This document shows, in pieces, positions 38,284 through 51,018 of a stretch of 64,000 nt of DNA. The stretch lies in the NCBI RefSeq assembly GCF_002903165.1, contig NZ_PPSK01000002.1, forward strand, positions 186,001-250,000, written 5' to 3'. A program made the translations under genes and the position numbers. The stretch's first letter is position 1, and each line of letters opens with the position of its first letter. Below the pieces are notes generated by a model. It was not told the DNA's origin. It was given only the letters and a program-made list of their open reading frames with translations, and searched no databases. Source of the stretch: Halopseudomonas oceani. Its GTDB lineage: Bacteria > Pseudomonadota > Gammaproteobacteria > Pseudomonadales > Pseudomonadaceae.

Positions 38284-38727
38284 ATGCGTTCGCGCGCCGC
38301 GTTGGACAGTCCGCTGGCGATTCGTCGCTCAGCAATGGATTTGCTGGCGCGGCGCGAGCATAGCTACAGCGAGCTGCTGGGCAAGCTACGTCAGCGCGGC
38401 GCCCCGACTGAGGCGGCAGAGATTGAGCTGGACCGTCTGGTCGAAGATGGCTTGCTCAGCGATGCGCGTTTTTGTGAAGCCTATCTGTATGCCCGTAGTC
38501 AGCGCGGTTACGGGCCTGCCCGTTTGAGAGAGGAGCTGCGCCAGCGTGGTGTGGCCGAGTCGCTGGTTGAGCGGACATTGGCGGAGTTTGATCAGGACTG
38601 GTCAGCTCTCGCCCAGCGTGTATTCAACAAACGGTTTCCCGAAGGTCGAGCCAGTGACGCTGCCGAGCGCGGTAAGCAATTGCGCTTCATGCAGTACCGC
38701 GGTTTTGGTGGTTTTCAGGTTGATTGA
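38284..38727 (+). CDS. recX: Recombination regulator RecX
   Basis: 147 residues of three-helix repeats. RecX binds RecA filaments and limits their growth. Family segments are AMDLLARREHSYSELLGKL, VEDGLLSDARFCEAYLYARSQRGYGPARLREELRQRG and QLRFMQYRGFGGFQVD. It sits 12 bases after recA and is presumably in the same SOS transcript. ATG 38284 is preferred to GTG 38281. Its last 41 bases overlap the 3' end of the convergent LOG gene. Confidence 0.94.
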   Translation: MRSRAALDSPLAIRRSAMDLLARREHSYSELLGKLRQRGAPTEAAEIELDRLVEDGLLSDARFCEAYLYARSQRGYGPARLREELRQRGVAESLVERTLAEFDQDWSALAQRVFNKRFPEGRASDAAERGKQLRFMQYRGFGGFQVD

Positions 38728-39772
38728 CGAAGTCGATCAAGGCTCGCAAGCTACCCTGATCCCGCTCATTGAAGTCAAAGCACAGCCGTGTCAACGACCC
38801 TAACTCGGGCTCATCCTGTTCCATCGCGCAGACGCCTTGCTGAACAAACCCACCTGATTTGCAAATATGCCCGAAGCGGGCGTCCAACTGAGCCAGAGCC
38901 TGTTCGTTCAGTGGCTGGTTCAAGCGCAGCATGAACTGCTCGTCGACGCGCCTGGAAGAGTGGTAGTTGCTATAGAAATCTAGTACCACCTGCATCGCCT
39001 GAGCGGGGGATGCACAGGGTGTCAGCAGGTTGATGTCGTCCGGCTTGATGTAGTGGCTGTCTGCCAGGTGGCTTTGGACGAACTGCAGGAATGCTTGCCA
39101 GTACTGACCATCTGGCTGATCGAGCAGAATGATCGGCACCATCGGGCTCTTGCCTGTTTGCACCAGTGTCAGTACTTCCAGCGCTTCATCAAGGGTTCCA
39201 AAGCCACCGGGACAAAGGATCAGCGCGTCGGCTTCCTTGACGAAGAACAACTTGCGCAAAAAGAAGAAGCCAAACGACAGGTCGTGGCTGGTGCCGTGCA
39301 CTACGTTGTTGGAGCGCTGCTCGAAGGGCAGAGTGATATTGAAGCCCAGGCTATGATCCAACCCAGCGCCTTCGTGGGTGGCGGTCATGATGCCGCCACC
39401 AGCGCCGGTAATCGCCATGTAATCGTTGGCTGCTAGCTCCGCGCCCATCGCGCGGGCAAGCGCATACAGGGGGTGGTCGGTTGGCGTGCGTGCCGAACCA
39501 AAAACCGTTACCTTGCGCCGCCGCTTGAATATTTCCATGCGGGCAAACGCTTGTTCCATCTCGCGGATGGTGTGCAGCATGATCTTGGCGTCCCAGCGAT
39601 TGCGGTCTGCCTGCGCCATGCGAATAACATCCAGCAGCATGTCGCGGTAAAGCGGTGCGTTCTCGCTGTCCGCGGCGCAAAGTTGAATCAGTTCGTCGAC
39701 CTTGACCGGTATTTCGCTACTACCGGTTTGCCAGTGACGACTGAGAAAATCGGCCGGATCGTTGTCTTGCAT
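38687..39772 (-). CDS. LOG family protein (TIGR00730-related), extended form
   Basis: 361 residues, about 150 longer than minimal LOG proteins. The Rossmann core carries VTVFGSARTP, AITGAGGGIMTATHEGA and the signature PGGFGTLDEALEVLTLVQTG. LOG proteins hydrolyse nucleoside 5'-monophosphates to base and ribose phosphate; many are misnamed lysine decarboxylase. N-terminal and C-terminal extensions (about 1-85 and 270-361) match the PpnN-like long group in layout. It overlaps recX tail-to-tail by 41 bases. The order recA-recX-LOG is found in Pseudomonas. Confidence 0.88.
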   Translation of the reverse strand: MQDNDPADFLSRHWQTGSSEIPVKVDELIQLCAADSENAPLYRDMLLDVIRMAQADRNRWDAKIMLHTIREMEQAFARMEIFKRRRKVTVFGSARTPTDHPLYALARAMGAELAANDYMAITGAGGGIMTATHEGAGLDHSLGFNITLPFEQRSNNVVHGTSHDLSFGFFFLRKLFFVKEADALILCPGGFGTLDEALEVLTLVQTGKSPMVPIILLDQPDGQYWQAFLQFVQSHLADSHYIKPDDINLLTPCASPAQAMQVVLDFYSNYHSSRRVDEQFMLRLNQPLNEQALAQLDARFGHICKSGGFVQQGVCAMEQDEPELGSLTRLCFDFNERDQGSLRALIDFVNQPENHQNRGTA

Positions 39773-39784
39773 TGGGTGGACGCC

Positions 39785-40183
39785 TTAGAGAGTTTGGCAG
39801 TGGTCGGCAATAAAACTCTGGGTCAGCACGGGCTGGTGACTTTCCTTGAGGACGAAGTGATAGGTCAGGGTCGCTCCCATATCCAGCAGGCGACGGAAGC
39901 GCAGGTCGGTGCAAACGCTCGACTGCAACTGGCTGCGGATCAGTAACGGGTCCTCCTGCATGCGTTGGGCATAGTCGGGATTGACTGCCAGGCGGTTGAT
40001 CAACTCATCGCCCTTGGCAGTGAAGCCAAGGTCAGTAATGTTGCTGTTAATCTCTCGCGGGGTGTTCTCGCTGCTCTGGGCGGCAACCTGCTGCAGGGTT
40101 TCCGTCAGGCGAATATCACGCAGGGAGGCTGCTTGAATGGGGGCCGCCAGGCTCGCGGCGAGAAGCAGGGGTAACCAGCGCAT
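39785..40183 (-). CDS. Small secreted protein, PA3611-like (quorum-sensing-regulated virulence factor family)
   Basis: 132 residues with a clear signal peptide (MRWLPLLLAASLAAPIQA, cleavage after Ala18). The mature part (SLRDIRLTETLQQVAAQSSE, NTPREINSN, QLQSSVCTDLRFRRLLDMGA) recalls the PA3611 family of P. aeruginosa, solved structurally but without known function. Two cysteines may form a disulfide (SVCTDL and DHCQTL). GGAGA precedes the ATG. It is 12 bases upstream of the LOG gene on the same strand and so probably cotranscribed. The family call is from memory. Confidence 0.65.
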   Translation of the reverse strand: MRWLPLLLAASLAAPIQAASLRDIRLTETLQQVAAQSSENTPREINSNITDLGFTAKGDELINRLAVNPDYAQRMQEDPLLIRSQLQSSVCTDLRFRRLLDMGATLTYHFVLKESHQPVLTQSFIADHCQTL

Positions 40184-40353
40184 TGTCTTTCTCCAGATCA
40201 GATCATCTTGGTGCTGCGACTTCCCTTTCAGACCACGACTCCGGCAACTGGTTCGCGGTGGGTAACACACTGTTAGCGCGCCATCGGTCAGCAATGAATC
40301 GAGTAGAATGCTGGCATTGTGATGCTGTACCTGTCTAGCCTAGGAGTTAAGGG

Positions 40354-41037
40354 ATGTCGGATAAGCCCGGCCATGCGGTCAATCGCTTACGCGAACAAGC
40401 GGTTGCGCGCTCCACCCGGCCGTTCAAGGCGCGTGGCGCAAGGGTGCAGCGTTGCCCCGGTTGTCAGCTGGCGCATTGGGCCTGTATCTGTGCGCAGCGT
40501 CCAACGCTGGAATGCGGAGTCAGTTTCTGCCTGCTGATGCATGCCTATGAACCGCTGAAGCCGACCAACACCGGTCGGTTGATTGCAGATTGTCTGCCGG
40601 ATACCCGTGCCTTTGTCTGGGCCCGTACCGAGGTGGATCCGGCCTTGCTGGCGGTATTAGCCGACCCGCGCTATCAGCCCTACGTGGTCTTTCCCGGGGA
40701 GTACGCGTTGCCGGAGCAGCCGGTGTGCCGCTCGATTGGCCCCGAGGGTGGTCGCCGGCCACTGTTGATCATTCTTGATGCAACCTGGACGCAGGCACGC
40801 AAGATGTTTCGCAAGAGCCCGTACCTGGCCAGCTTGCCTGTGCTCAGCCTGCATACCGAGCGACTTTCCCGCTATCGACTGCGTCGCTCCAGCCGCGATG
40901 ACCATTTGTGTACTGTCGAAGTGGCTGCGGCGTGTCTCGAATTGGCGGGGGAGGCGCTGGTCGCTCAGCAACTTGACGATTACTTCGAACTATTCAGCCA
41001 AGGCTATATGGCCTCCTGCCGACAGCGTTCTCAGTGA
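40354..41037 (+). CDS. DTW-domain protein, tRNA-uridine aminocarboxypropyltransferase-like
   Basis: 227 residues. An N-terminal zinc-type Cys cluster (CPGCQLAHWACIC, residues about 34-46) precedes the DTW domain, whose motif here is DATWTQARKM, followed by LHTERLSRYRLRRSS. DTW proteins such as E. coli TapT transfer the 3-amino-3-carboxypropyl group of SAM to tRNA uridine, making acp3U in the variable loop. TATG at 40354 starts after a weak Shine-Dalgarno. The 3' end overlaps the convergent DMT transporter by seven bases. Confidence 0.88.
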   Translation: MSDKPGHAVNRLREQAVARSTRPFKARGARVQRCPGCQLAHWACICAQRPTLECGVSFCLLMHAYEPLKPTNTGRLIADCLPDTRAFVWARTEVDPALLAVLADPRYQPYVVFPGEYALPEQPVCRSIGPEGGRRPLLIILDATWTQARKMFRKSPYLASLPVLSLHTERLSRYRLRRSSRDDHLCTVEVAAACLELAGEALVAQQLDDYFELFSQGYMASCRQRSQ

Positions 41038-41966
41038 TGCCCGGCTGGCTCTTGCTGCACCGCAACGGCGGCTTGCTTGCGCCGATCCAGATAGATCGGT
41101 ACCAGCTGCGCGGTCAACATACCAGCCAGCATTAACCCACAGCCGAGCAGTCCCCGCGGGGAGAGTGTTTCTCCCAGAATCAGCCAGCCAGCGAGGGCGG
41201 CGAACACGGCTTCCAGACTGAGGATAATGGCCGCGTGGGAGGTGATTGCATCCTTTTGGGCGACGACCTGCAGGGTGAACGCCACACCCACAGCCAGAAT
41301 ACCGCCGTAGAGGATGGCCGGCAGGGCTTCAACGATGGCCGCCAGGCTGATGGGCTCGAAGACCAGCGCGAGGCTTAGGCTGACCACAGCGCAGACCAAA
41401 AACTGAATGAACGACACGATAATCGGGTCGTAGCGGCTGGCCAACGCGCCGACCAGCAGCACGTGCACTGCCCAGAAGCAGGCTCCCACCAGCTGCAGCC
41501 AGTCACCGGGGGCGACGGTGAATTCACTGGTTACACTCAGCAGCACCATGCCGACCAGTGCCATGACGGCTCCGGCCCAGGTGCCGCGATGGGTGCGCAT
41601 GCCGATAAAAAGACCAAATACCGGCACCAGAATGACGTACAGTCCGGTAATGAAGCCGGAGTTGGTGACGGTGGTGAACATCAGGCCAATCTGCTGCAGG
41701 TTGATGCCGAGCGTCAGCACTGCACCAAGGGCCATGCTGCCGAGCAGCATGGCTTTGCCCATACGTGGTTGAGCGTTGCTCTTGGCCGGTTTGCGCAGTA
41801 GCCAGATCAACGGCATGACTGTGATGGCGCCAATCAGAAAGCGCAGGCCGGTGTAGAGGAACGGGCCAATATGGTCCATGCCCAGACGCTGGGCAACAAA
41901 GGTACTACCCCAGATCAGAGCAGTGATCAGCATCAGCACATCGGCACGATAGTGGCGCAAGTTCAT
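41031..41966 (-). CDS. DMT-superfamily transporter (EamA)
   Basis: 311 residues with ten hydrophobic helices in two EamA repeats. The N-terminal signature is LITALIWGSTFVAQRLGMDHIGPFLYTGLRF and the second repeat carries LSLEAVFAALAGWLILGE. Such proteins usually export amino acids or metabolites across the inner membrane; the substrate is unknown. It overlaps the DTW gene tail-to-tail and is divergent from the CrbR-type regulator across about 180 bases. Confidence 0.88.
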   Translation of the reverse strand: MNLRHYRADVLMLITALIWGSTFVAQRLGMDHIGPFLYTGLRFLIGAITVMPLIWLLRKPAKSNAQPRMGKAMLLGSMALGAVLTLGINLQQIGLMFTTVTNSGFITGLYVILVPVFGLFIGMRTHRGTWAGAVMALVGMVLLSVTSEFTVAPGDWLQLVGACFWAVHVLLVGALASRYDPIIVSFIQFLVCAVVSLSLALVFEPISLAAIVEALPAILYGGILAVGVAFTLQVVAQKDAITSHAAIILSLEAVFAALAGWLILGETLSPRGLLGCGLMLAGMLTAQLVPIYLDRRKQAAVAVQQEPAGHH

Positions 41967-42145
41967 TCAGGCAGGCTCGGCAGGCAAAAGCGCTATTATC
42001 CTCGGCGGCCGGCTGAATTTGCCAGATACAGCTGTTGGTGCAGACTGTACCGGAACAAAGGTGGCATTGACTGGAACGCCTCTGGCTGGCAGTCTCAGCC
42101 TGCTTGTCTCAGCCAATAACAAAAACGACTGCCAGGACACCTCGC

Positions 42146-42793
42146 ATGGGTCTGACCTATGACATTTTGATCGCCGACGACCATCCCCTGTTTCGCAGCG
42201 CTCTGCGCCAGGCCTTGCACGACGGTCTGGGCGAAACCATCAGCCTGAGCGAAGTGGGCAGTATCAGTGAGTTACAGCAGCGCATGGCTGAGCGAGCGGA
42301 TTGGGATCTGGTTCTGCTGGATTTGAATATGCCCGGCGCCTATGGTTTTTCGGGGCTGGCCCAGATGCGTGGCCAGTATCCGCAGATTCCCGTGATTCTG
42401 ATTTCCGCCCAGGAAGAGCCGACAATCGCCCGTCGTGCGCGTGATTTCGGTGCCAGCGGGTTTATCCCCAAGTCCGCCAGCCTGGAGGACATTCAGGCCG
42501 CGGTCCAGGCGGTGCTTGATGGCGGTATCTGCTGGCCGGCCGGGATCGACAACCCGCCGGGCATGAGTGACGAACAGCAGCAGATCAGCGAGCGTGTTGC
42601 CAGTCTCACGCCGCAGCAGTTCCGCGTGCTGACCATGGTTTGCGACGGGTTGCTGAACAAGCAGATCGCCTACGAGCTGGATGTTTCCGAAGCAACCGTC
42701 AAAGCTCACGTTACTGCCATCTTCCGCAAGTTGAACGTGCGCACCCGCACCCAGGCGGCGCTGGTGCTGCAGCAGATGGAGCTCGCAAGCTAG
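42146..42793 (+). CDS. LuxR/NarL-type response regulator, CrbR/ErdR-like
   Basis: 215 residues. The receiver domain has acidic residues in ILIADDHPLF and phospho-acceptor Asp59 (LVLLDLNMPGAYG). A LuxR-type HTH occupies about 155-205 (LTPQQFRVLTMVCDGLLNKQIAYELDVSEATVKAHVTAI). Sequence and context match CrbR/ErdR, which activates acs and acetate use. ATG 42146 has AGGA nine bases upstream. The next gene encodes the CrbS-type sensor 87 bases later, so the pair is probably cotranscribed. Confidence 0.88.
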   Translation: MGLTYDILIADDHPLFRSALRQALHDGLGETISLSEVGSISELQQRMAERADWDLVLLDLNMPGAYGFSGLAQMRGQYPQIPVILISAQEEPTIARRARDFGASGFIPKSASLEDIQAAVQAVLDGGICWPAGIDNPPGMSDEQQQISERVASLTPQQFRVLTMVCDGLLNKQIAYELDVSEATVKAHVTAIFRKLNVRTRTQAALVLQQMELAS

Positions 42794-42880
42794 CGCAGCT
42801 ACGACGGAAGTCTGCTGGGCAAAGGCTTCCGGCACTGCCAGACTGCAGGTTGTGACACTGTTGCGGGTTGAACGCGCCTC

Positions 42881-46378
<3,498 letters not shown>

Positions 46379-46499
46379 GCCCAGACCGTAACAGTTGTGC
46401 AGGGTGTTACGTTACAGCTGTATCTGTTCTGTTTTTGTTGGGCCGGATAGGCTGTTGCTTTCAATATTCTGATACTGCCTCAGCCTGCCGGTTAGCCCC

Positions 46500-47231
46500 A
46501 TGTCTGCCAAAACCAATGCCCTGTTGCGCGGCGCGCGCGACACTGTTCCTATGCTGATCGGCGCTTTGCCGTTCGGTATCATCTTTGGCACGCTTGCCGT
46601 TGCCAGCGGGATTTCTGTGCCTGCAACGCTGTTGATGTCGGCGCTGGTCTTTGCCGGGTCTTCCCAGTTCATTGCGGTCAGCCTGATTGCCAGTGGCACG
46701 GGATTGTTCGTGTTGTTGCTTACCACCTTCATCGTCAATCTGCGACATATGTTGTACAGCGCCAGCCTGATGTCTTATGTCCGTCATCTGCCGCAGCGCT
46801 GGAAGATTCCGCTGGCGTTCTGGTTGACCGATGAGAGTTTTGCTGTGGTACATCGTCACTATCAGGATCCGCAGATGCCTGACGAGACCAAGCACTGGTA
46901 CTTCCTCGGCTCCTGCATTGCCATGTACAGCAACTGGTTTATCTGCACGCTGATTGGTGCCCTGCTGGGGAATGCCCTGCCGGGTCTTGCCGGTTGGGGG
47001 CTGGATTTTGCCATGGTCGCGACTTTCACCGGCATTGTCGTGCCGCTGCTGCGCACCCGGCCGATGCTATTGGCTGCGGTCGTCGCCGGTGTTGTCGCGG
47101 TTCTGGCCTATGATCTGCCTTGGAAGCTGGGGTTGATGCTTGCCGCTTTGGCAGGTGTGGCTACCGGTGTGCTGGCTGAGCGCTGGGCGCTTGGACAGCG
47201 AGCCGAGGAGGTCGCCAATGAGTCAGTTTGA
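46500..47231 (+). CDS. azlC: AzlC-family branched-chain amino acid exporter, large subunit
   Basis: 243 residues, seven to eight helices. The family opening [27 protein letters not shown] and [28 protein letters not shown] and [16 protein letters not shown] are clear. AzlC and AzlD together form an exporter for branched-chain amino acids. The 3' end overlaps azlD by 14 bases. Confidence 0.93.
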   Translation: MSAKTNALLRGARDTVPMLIGALPFGIIFGTLAVASGISVPATLLMSALVFAGSSQFIAVSLIASGTGLFVLLLTTFIVNLRHMLYSASLMSYVRHLPQRWKIPLAFWLTDESFAVVHRHYQDPQMPDETKHWYFLGSCIAMYSNWFICTLIGALLGNALPGLAGWGLDFAMVATFTGIVVPLLRTRPMLLAAVVAGVVAVLAYDLPWKLGLMLAALAGVATGVLAERWALGQRAEEVANESV

Positions 47232-47547
47232 GATTGCCCTCCTGCTGGGCATGGCCACCATTACCTTTGCCATTCGCTACACCCTATTCGCAGTTGGAGA
47301 CCGGGTACGCTTCAGCCCGCTGGTGAAGCAGGGGCTGGGGTATGTTCCGGTTGCCGTGCTGACGGCGATTATTGTCCCGGCGATGTTGATGCCGAACGGA
47401 GAGGGGCTGCAGTTGACGCTGGATAACGCCTATCTGGTCGGTGGCATTGTTGCTGCACTGATTGCCGCGTTCAGCCGCAACCTGCTGTTGACCATCTTCG
47501 GCAGCATGCTGGTGTTCTTTCTCTGGCGCTGGTGGCTGTTCGGCTGA
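47218..47547 (+). CDS. azlD: AzlD-family branched-chain amino acid exporter, small subunit
   Basis: 109 residues with four helices: [21 protein letters not shown], a central [15 protein letters not shown] and the C-terminal [16 protein letters not shown]. It partners AzlC. GAGGAGG lies just before ATG 47218, inside the azlC coding region, giving a 14-base overlap. Its stop abuts the stop of the convergent MFS gene with no spacer. Confidence 0.92.
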   Translation: MSQFEIALLLGMATITFAIRYTLFAVGDRVRFSPLVKQGLGYVPVAVLTAIIVPAMLMPNGEGLQLTLDNAYLVGGIVAALIAAFSRNLLLTIFGSMLVFFLWRWWLFG

Positions 47548-48774
47548 TCACCAGAGCGAGACGCGCTTGCTGCTCAGCGCGACCAGCATCAGTGCCAGCG
47601 CTGCACAGGAGATGATGCTGGTAAAGCCCAGCACGGTCGGCGCAAAGCCGATCATGTCGCTGACAAAGCCGACGCCCAACACCACCGAGGCCATGGTCAG
47701 GTAGGCCATCAGGTAAAACGCTGAGTTGATTCCGCCGCGCTGATCGGCCGGTGCGGTGTTGCTGATGGAGGCGATGCCGACCACACCGGTCGCGCCAGCG
47801 CCGCAGGCCGTCGCCAGAGTGGCGAGGGTGAACATCCAGGGTGAGCTGTAAAGCACCGCGGCGGCCATGACGCCCAGACCGATGATCAATGTGGTCGGGC
47901 CGACCAGCAGCAGGCGATCCAGAGGCTGGCGTTTGCAGGCAAATTGACTTATCCCTGCCATCAACTGCCAGCCGGCGGCGAACAGTCCGGCCTTGGTGCG
48001 GTCATCGATGCCCACCAGCTTGGTTGCCAGCGACGGGCCAAGGGAAGCATACAGGCTGCCGGTAGACCAGGCCAGACAGATGGCCGCCGCAGCAAAGATG
48101 AACGCGCCGAGCATTTCCCGTGGCACCTTGATGGTCGTCGGGCGCCATGCGCGCCAGCGGAAATCGGGGTGGCGCTGGCCTATATCGGCAGGCCAGGGAA
48201 TGAGCAGCAGCAGGGCAACGGTCATGCCGCCCAATATCAGCGTCACCGCAAATGGCCATATCAGTGCGGCATCGCCCAGGCCAAGCATCAATGAACTGAC
48301 GGTCGGGCCAGCAAAGGCGCCCAGGGTAAAGAACAGCGCCGACAGGGTGGCGGCCCGTGTCCAGTTGCCATCCGGCTCCAGCTCCACCAGCGCGGCAGAG
48401 GATGCACCGGTAACAATTCCCGTGCCGATGCCGGTTAGCACCCGGGCGATTCCCAGGCCGTAGATATCACGGGCCAATATGAACATTACTGCGCCAGCCA
48501 GAATAAACAGCAGGCCCGGTACCATCATCTGGCGGCGGCCGATCTTGTCTGACAGCGAGCCCAGGGTGAGCAGGGTGGTTACGACGCCGAGTACATAGAT
48601 CGAAAATACGGCGGTCAGTGCGGTGGAGGAAAACCCCATCTTCGCCTGCCAGACCGAGTACAGAGGGGTGGGCACGTTGCTGGCGAAGATGGTCGTGAAG
48701 ATCGCCATGAGTGCGGCGACCATCGCCAGGTGGCGATGGGATGCTGCAGTGTTGGCTGGCGAAAGGCCTGACAT
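47548..48774 (-). CDS. MFS transporter
   Basis: 408 residues, twelve helices. The loop 2-3 motif is LGSLSDKIGRRQMMVPGLLF and TM5 carries GIGTGIVTGASSAALVELEP, a pattern of drug or sugar exporters. The ATG at 48774 is chosen because the 42-residue upstream extension is hydrophilic and unlike the family; a G-rich Shine-Dalgarno precedes it. Substrate unknown. It lies 73 bases downstream of the membrane hydrolase gene's divergent partner region and converges on azlD. Confidence 0.85.
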   Translation of the reverse strand: MSGLSPANTAASHRHLAMVAALMAIFTTIFASNVPTPLYSVWQAKMGFSSTALTAVFSIYVLGVVTTLLTLGSLSDKIGRRQMMVPGLLFILAGAVMFILARDIYGLGIARVLTGIGTGIVTGASSAALVELEPDGNWTRAATLSALFFTLGAFAGPTVSSLMLGLGDAALIWPFAVTLILGGMTVALLLLIPWPADIGQRHPDFRWRAWRPTTIKVPREMLGAFIFAAAAICLAWSTGSLYASLGPSLATKLVGIDDRTKAGLFAAGWQLMAGISQFACKRQPLDRLLLVGPTTLIIGLGVMAAAVLYSSPWMFTLATLATACGAGATGVVGIASISNTAPADQRGGINSAFYLMAYLTMASVVLGVGFVSDMIGFAPTVLGFTSIISCAALALMLVALSSKRVSLW

Positions 48775-48847
48775 CTTCACGTTCCCCCTCGGGCAAAAGC
48801 GGGCATTATCGCAAAATCCCTGGCTCAGCGGACAGCCAGTGCGGCCA

Positions 48848-49915
48848 TCACCGTTGCTGATGGGGCGCCGGTTCGGCGAGTGAGCGTGACAACTCGGCAA
48901 TCGACAGCGGCGCTCTTGCGTCCAGCGCCCGCTCGGCCATCAGGCGCAATGCGGCGACATCCGGTCGTCGTTGTGGCCATTGCTCCACCTGCGGGATCAG
49001 TCGAACCTCGCCGGTTTCGGGGTCAACGGTAGCCAGGGCGAAGCGGAACGGATGGTAGCCGCTCATGCCAAGGCGCAGATCGGTCGCCACCCACTGCCCA
49101 TCGATCAGGTCGTAACGCAAACGCTCGCCGGTAAACCAGCGCAGTCGTTGATCCTGCGGTGACTCTGCCAGCGCCTGCTGCGCCTCACTGGCATGGGTCG
49201 GCAGCGCCGTAAGGGTGAGCGGTTCACGATCCAACCAGCCGACCAACCCCTCATAATACGTATCGCCGTCGACCGCCATCACCCGCCAGAGCAGGGTATT
49301 GAATGGCGTCGGCGTGCTGAAGGTCGCCTGCGGCTCGATACCTTGCTGTGCCAGTGCTGCATGAAGCTGGTGTTCTGCCATCTGCTTACCGATCAGCGTG
49401 CTGCCGAGATACAGCGAACTGAGCAGCAGACCGGCGTATTGCCAGCGTAAACCGCTGCGGCCAAGGCCGATAAACAGCCCCACCAGCATCGCTAGCAGCA
49501 GTGGCAGGGTGTAGAGCGGGTCGATGATAAAAATGCTGGAAATAGCGATCGGCGGGATCGGCAGTGGCCAGAACAGCTGGGTGCCGTAGGTGGTGAAACT
49601 GTCGAGCAGAGGGTGGGTGCAAAGCACCAACGCCAGAGTGGCAAACAGCCGTCGGCTGCTGTATTCCGCGTTCGGCCAGCGCTTGCGGATCAGCCACGTC
49701 AGCAGCGCCGCAAGTGTTGCCAGCACGAGCAGAGAGTGGCTAAACCCGCGGTGGTAGGTCATATCGGCCACGGCGTCGCCGTAGTCGATCAGCACATCCA
49801 GATCGGGCACCGTGGCGAGCGCAGCGCCGTAGATCAGCGCCTTACGGCCTTGCCAGCGGCCAAGCATCGCGCCTTGGATCGAAGCGCCGAGAACGATCTG
49901 GGTAACTGAATCCAT
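48848..49915 (-). CDS. Inner-membrane metal-dependent hydrolase (YdjM/DUF457-like)
   Basis: 355 residues. The N-terminal half has membrane helices and the metal-binding motifs DSVTQIVLGASI, VPDLDVLIDYGD, YHRGFSHSLL and THPLLDSFTTYGTQLFWP. The C-terminal 170 residues are soluble (DGDTYYEGLVGWLDREPLTL, LRLGMSGYHPFRFALATV). E. coli YdjM is SOS-regulated; I see no LexA box here. ATG 49915 has GGAG upstream. The same-strand MFS gene begins 74 bases downstream. Substrate unknown. Confidence 0.85.
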   Translation of the reverse strand: MDSVTQIVLGASIQGAMLGRWQGRKALIYGAALATVPDLDVLIDYGDAVADMTYHRGFSHSLLVLATLAALLTWLIRKRWPNAEYSSRRLFATLALVLCTHPLLDSFTTYGTQLFWPLPIPPIAISSIFIIDPLYTLPLLLAMLVGLFIGLGRSGLRWQYAGLLLSSLYLGSTLIGKQMAEHQLHAALAQQGIEPQATFSTPTPFNTLLWRVMAVDGDTYYEGLVGWLDREPLTLTALPTHASEAQQALAESPQDQRLRWFTGERLRYDLIDGQWVATDLRLGMSGYHPFRFALATVDPETGEVRLIPQVEQWPQRRPDVAALRLMAERALDARAPLSIAELSRSLAEPAPHQQR

Positions 49916-49993
49916 GGCAAGACTCCGCAGGGTGAGATGCACAGACTACTGCATCTCGCTGTCTCGCGCAGTCCTGCCACGTTTCCCGGTTTT

Positions 49994-50686
49994 TCAGCTC
50001 AGGTCGTGCTGACGGTCCAGCTCAATGCACTGGTCCAGCAGTTCCAGGTAGGCTTTGCGGCTCTTGACCTTGGTCTGGCGGAACGCAGTCATATTCAGCG
50101 CTGCCAGCTCTTTGGCTTTGGCCATGGCTGCCGCCTCCAAGTCATCGGCGGCGACTACCTTGTCGAGGAAACCGGCGGTTACGGCTTCTGCCGGATCGAA
50201 CATTTCGGCATTGATCACCGCGCGGCCGAAGGCTGCTGGCGTCAGGCGGGCACGGGCCAGCTCAATGCCGGCGTGGTGCATGGTCATGCCGATGGCGGTT
50301 TCGTTCAGACCGATCTTGAACGGACCCTCAACGCCCAGTCGGTAATCGGACGACAGCAGCAGAAAGGCGCCCTTGGCAATCGCGTGGCCGGTGCACACGG
50401 CAACGATCGGGAAGGGATGGGCAAGCATGCGGCGCGACAGTGTCGAGCCGGAAGCGACCAGCGCCTTGGCCGCGTCCGGGCCCGAGGTCATGACTTTCAG
50501 ATCATAGCCGCCGGAGAAAATGCCGGGCTTGCCGCTCAGTACCACCACGGCGCGGTCTTTTTCCGCCTGATCCAGCGCAGCGTTAATCGCAGCGATCATG
50601 TCGGGCGACAGGGCGTTGACCTTGCCATTGTCCAGGCTCAGGTGGGCAACGCCGTCAGCGAAACGATAGGAGACCAGCTCGCTCAT
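49994..50686 (-). CDS. Crotonase/enoyl-CoA hydratase family protein
   Basis: 230 residues, a short crotonase. The oxyanion-hole region is VVLSGKPGIFSGGYDLKVMT and the second loop is VAVCTGHAIAKGAFLLLSSDYRLGV. The usual catalytic Glu pair of hydratases is partly altered (NETAIGMTMHHAGIELARARL contains Glu in the first position), so the reaction could be hydration, isomerisation or another acyl-CoA step. The GTG/ATG choice is clear: ATG 50686 with a preceding AGGACTTTC. It is monocistronic and divergent from tRNA-Ser. Confidence 0.85.
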   Translation of the reverse strand: MSELVSYRFADGVAHLSLDNGKVNALSPDMIAAINAALDQAEKDRAVVVLSGKPGIFSGGYDLKVMTSGPDAAKALVASGSTLSRRMLAHPFPIVAVCTGHAIAKGAFLLLSSDYRLGVEGPFKIGLNETAIGMTMHHAGIELARARLTPAAFGRAVINAEMFDPAEAVTAGFLDKVVAADDLEAAAMAKAKELAALNMTAFRQTKVKSRKAYLELLDQCIELDRQHDLS

Positions 50687-50820
50687 CAGAAAGTCCTCAC
50701 ATAGTAAAGTCCTACGGCATCAGTGCCGCAGCAGAAAGCAGGCAGTTTACCAACTAATTTATGACTGGCGAGTCCGCGGCAGTCACAGCCACGAGTGGTT
50801 GAAAACAATGGAAAAAGGGT

Positions 50821-50849
50821 TTGCCAAAGCGCCTGCGTTTCGATACATT
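50821..50849 (+). promoter_or_regulatory. Sigma-70 promoter of tRNA-Ser
   Basis: TTGCCA (50821-50826), a 17-base spacer and TACATT (50844-50849). GC-rich sequence (GCGCGCC) follows the -10, resembling a stringent-response discriminator of stable-RNA promoters. Confidence 0.7.
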
Positions 50850-50888
50850 AGCGCGCCTCGGTAGCAGGGTAACCTGTGACCGAGATCC

Positions 50889-50979
50889 GGAGAGGTGTCC
50901 GAGTGGCTGAAGGAGCACGCCTGGAAAGTGTGTATACGTTAATCGCGTATCGAGGGTTCGAATCCCTCTCTCTCCGCCA
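50889..50979 (+). tRNA. tRNA-Ser (anticodon GGA)
   Basis: 91 bases including an encoded CCA. The acceptor stem GGAGAGG pairs with the 3' TCTCTCC, the anticodon arm is CACGC-CTGGAAA-GTGTG with anticodon GGA, and a long class II variable arm (TATACG...CGTAT) precedes the T arm (GAGGGTTCGAATCCCTC). It reads UCC and UCU codons. Confidence 0.97.
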
Positions 50980-50990
50980 TACAAACAAAA

Positions 50991-51018
50991 AAGCCCCAGC
51001 GCAAGCTGGGGCTTTTTT
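50991..51018 (+). terminator. Rho-independent terminator of tRNA-Ser
   Basis: A 10-bp perfect stem (50991-51000 with 51005-51014) with GCAA loop and six T. A degraded look-alike (about 51180-51211) follows 170 bases downstream. Confidence 0.92.
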
